Source of the DNA: Chrysoperla carnea | Taxonomy: Eukaryota; Arthropoda; Insecta; Neuroptera; Chrysopidae | DNA length: 64,000 bases | Assembly: GCF_905475395.1 (NCBI RefSeq) | Contig: NC_058342.1 | Span: forward strand, 32,446,140 to 32,510,139 | Direction: 5' to 3' | Translations under genes and position numbers: made by a program | Shown: positions 62,276 to 64,000 of the stretch, piece by piece | How the letters are laid out: the number at the start of each line of letters is the position of its first letter | How positions within the stretch are numbered: the stretch's first letter is position 1 | The notes under the pieces: model-generated | Told to the model about the DNA's origin: nothing | Database searches by the model: none | Seen by the model: only the letters and a program-made list of their open reading frames with translations

Positions 62276-63190
62276 CTTTGAATGTCTCTCTCTGTAAGTT
62301 AGTAACAACAATCTTCATGTAGTTGACACAATCACATATACAATGAATACAGTTTTATTTTCCATCAATAAAATCAATAAATTTACCGGTCAAATTTATT
62401 TTGTGAGGCTAGTCTAAGTATCATACTTTTGTAAGCCAGTGTTCAATATTTGATACGCGTATTATTTTTACTATGAAAAATGAAAAATCAATATTTATTT
62501 TCCATGGAATTTTAATTAATTTATGAAACTTTCACAGGATGTTTCAGTAAAAAACCTTGTGAATTTTATATAAATGAATTGTTTTAGTAAAAATATAGAG
62601 AGTTTTATATCGAACATCCTGTAAAAATGATATCAGTTGAAAATTTCCATTAATTTTTTTCAAAATTTTATTTTTTAATTAAATACGCTTGAAACATGAA
62701 TGTGTTTCTCATTTCGTTTGGGGGTTTTGGGGCGTCTGTACATCAGTTTGTATAAAAAATATGTGAAAATTTGCAGGTAAACTGTGTGGATGATATTATG
62801 GTCCGTTCACCAAAAAGCAGTCTGCACTTACAAAAATATTTTCCGAATTTTCCAATCTACGTAATGCTTTAGAGAAACAAATAGCTTGAATTATAAAACA
62901 AATTTTTTTTTCGAAAAATAAATAATCGCACGATTTGTAATCACATTGATTCAGATAATGAATAATTTTATTGCATGTATTTGGAATTTCATTTCATTGA
63001 TAATGAATTTTGTCAATATTCCATTTACACAAAATGACCGGATGTTATAAATTTCTTATCTTCGGCATTAAAGTATTTTTTTTTTTTAAAGAATGTTAAA
63101 TAATAAAACATTTGTTTCAAAAGATAAGAATTGGCAAAATTCGTCGGGGGAAAGACAAAATCAATTTATTTTCTGAATTCAAATATTAGT
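62276..63190. other. No gene seen
   Basis: AT-rich DNA without recognised repeats or coding frames. Confidence 0.4.
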
Positions 63191-63194
63191 TATA

Positions 63195-63345
63195 CTACAC
63201 ATGGTATTTCAACAATTAACTCAGTCAATTGTTTGTTTTCACTTGTTTTTATTTGTTTTCATTCGTTTCAAGTGAAAATTATCAAAAACTTTCAAAATGA
63301 GTCGTTTTTTGAGATTTCTCCATAAGAGAAAGTTGGAAAATTTCG
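63195..63345. repeat. Short helentron-like 3' end fused to another repeat
   Basis: 63199-63245 is a bare 3' end (hairpin plus TTTTCACTTG) of the DINE-like family. It is followed by ttcaagtgaaaattatcaaa, which belongs to the GAGCACGGTAG family (compare 525-580). Confidence 0.6.
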
Positions 63346-63599
63346 TCTTAGATTAAAATATACAAAAATTAAAAACATTAAGGATTTTATGTATAAAACC
63401 GCCGCGCACTGACTAAACAATATTGTTTTGTTTTGAATAGAAATAAAAATAAATAAGGCCTCTTATCTGTGCCTTAACGCCAATCAAATAAGACTCATTT
63501 CCGTCGACTATTTTCATCGAAGTATGAACGAAGAATAAATTAACTTAGATTATATTGGCTGTCTACGTGAGAGGCACACTTAAGGCCTCATTAAAGAGG

Positions 63600-63871
63600 A
63601 CCCATTCTTGTAAACCGTTAGAGATAGAACAAAAGTTTCAAAGTAAAAAATGCTCCTTTATTAAAAAATAAACAACTTTTGTTTGAAACATTTTTTCGTA
63701 CACAGGGTGCGTGAGGGTGCAAATTAGACGTAAATTGTATAGTATGTATTAAATGGGAATATCAATTATGAATGTGTGACATGATTGTATATGTGATGTG
63801 ATAAGAATCATCAAAACTGTCTATACATGCTATTTCAACAATTTACTCAGTCAATTGTTTGTTTTCACTTG
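63600..63871 (+). mobile_element. DINE-1/helentron-like element, 3' part
   Basis: It runs from cccattcttgtaaaccgtta through acattttttcgtacacaggg to the hairpin and TTTTCACTTG end, followed by T. The 5' half is missing. Confidence 0.7.
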
Positions 63872-64000
63872 TTATGTCTAGGTTTGAAGAAAAATAGTAC
63901 TTATTCATTTGTTTATATTTATAATTAATGTCGAATTTTTTAATTAACTATTCCAAATCAACCTATAGGTACTCAGTGGTACAAAAAATTATTTTATAAA

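Overview
The window is an AT-rich piece of an animal nuclear genome, most likely an insect. The reasons are GT-AG introns with short pyrimidine tracts, TTAGG-type telomeric repeats, mariner, Helitron and DINE-1-like elements, tRNA-derived SINEs and non-LTR retrotransposon ends. TTAGG repeats argue against a higher dipteran. There are no bacterial-style operons, no rRNA and no convincing free-standing tRNA gene. All calls are by eye; no search or alignment program was run.

One complete protein-coding gene could be assembled, on the + strand at 30377..49720. It has 22 coding exons: 30377-30397, 30459-30782, 30851-31059, 31785-32080, 32296-32580, 33117-33271, 34611-35135, 35752-35914, 35986-36207, 37630-37898, 38962-39221, 39285-39394, 40434-40949, 41633-42057, 42600-42794, 42858-43086, 43810-44021, 44104-44269, 47054-47369, 47455-47866, 48800-49010, 49503-49720. 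Every junction is GT-AG and keeps phase. The sum is 5739 nt, or 1912 codons plus TAA. The predicted protein has a signal peptide, an N-terminal EAR/propeller-like region, a coiled coil, about a dozen short repeats built around a V/I-S-G-x-x-x-F motif, and a second propeller-like region at the C-terminus. It looks secreted and extracellular. The layout recalls the insect eggshell/Torso-pathway proteins Nasrat, Polehole and Closca, but that is only a lead.

The left 26 kb has no gene I can support. It is a patchwork of DINE-1/helentron-like elements, MITEs with TA or TTAA ends, foldback elements, SINEs, LINE fragments and a dyad-symmetric satellite of about 300 bp. At 26181..26890 lies an inverted, 710-bp copy of gene exon 13 with its flanks. 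At 27972..28509 is a 5'-truncated LINE with a 14-bp target-site duplication.

The gene's introns hold much of the repeat content: a helentron copy ending 19 bp before exon 4, dyad satellite in introns 6 and 9, a LINE with an 11-bp duplication in intron 7, a retroelement in intron 10, a MITE composite in intron 12, a mariner remnant in intron 13, a TTAGG foldback in intron 16, and a 2.7-kb array of 316-bp repeats, each with a palindromic TGACGTCA site, in intron 18.

The right 14 kb (49.8-64 kb) is again non-coding. It holds a second copy of the intron-12 composite starting 64 bp after the stop codon, a tandem repeat of about 235 bp, tiny palindromic elements, a TA-flanked MITE and more helentron copies. 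A speculative first exon of another gene may lie near 53.58-53.76 kb.
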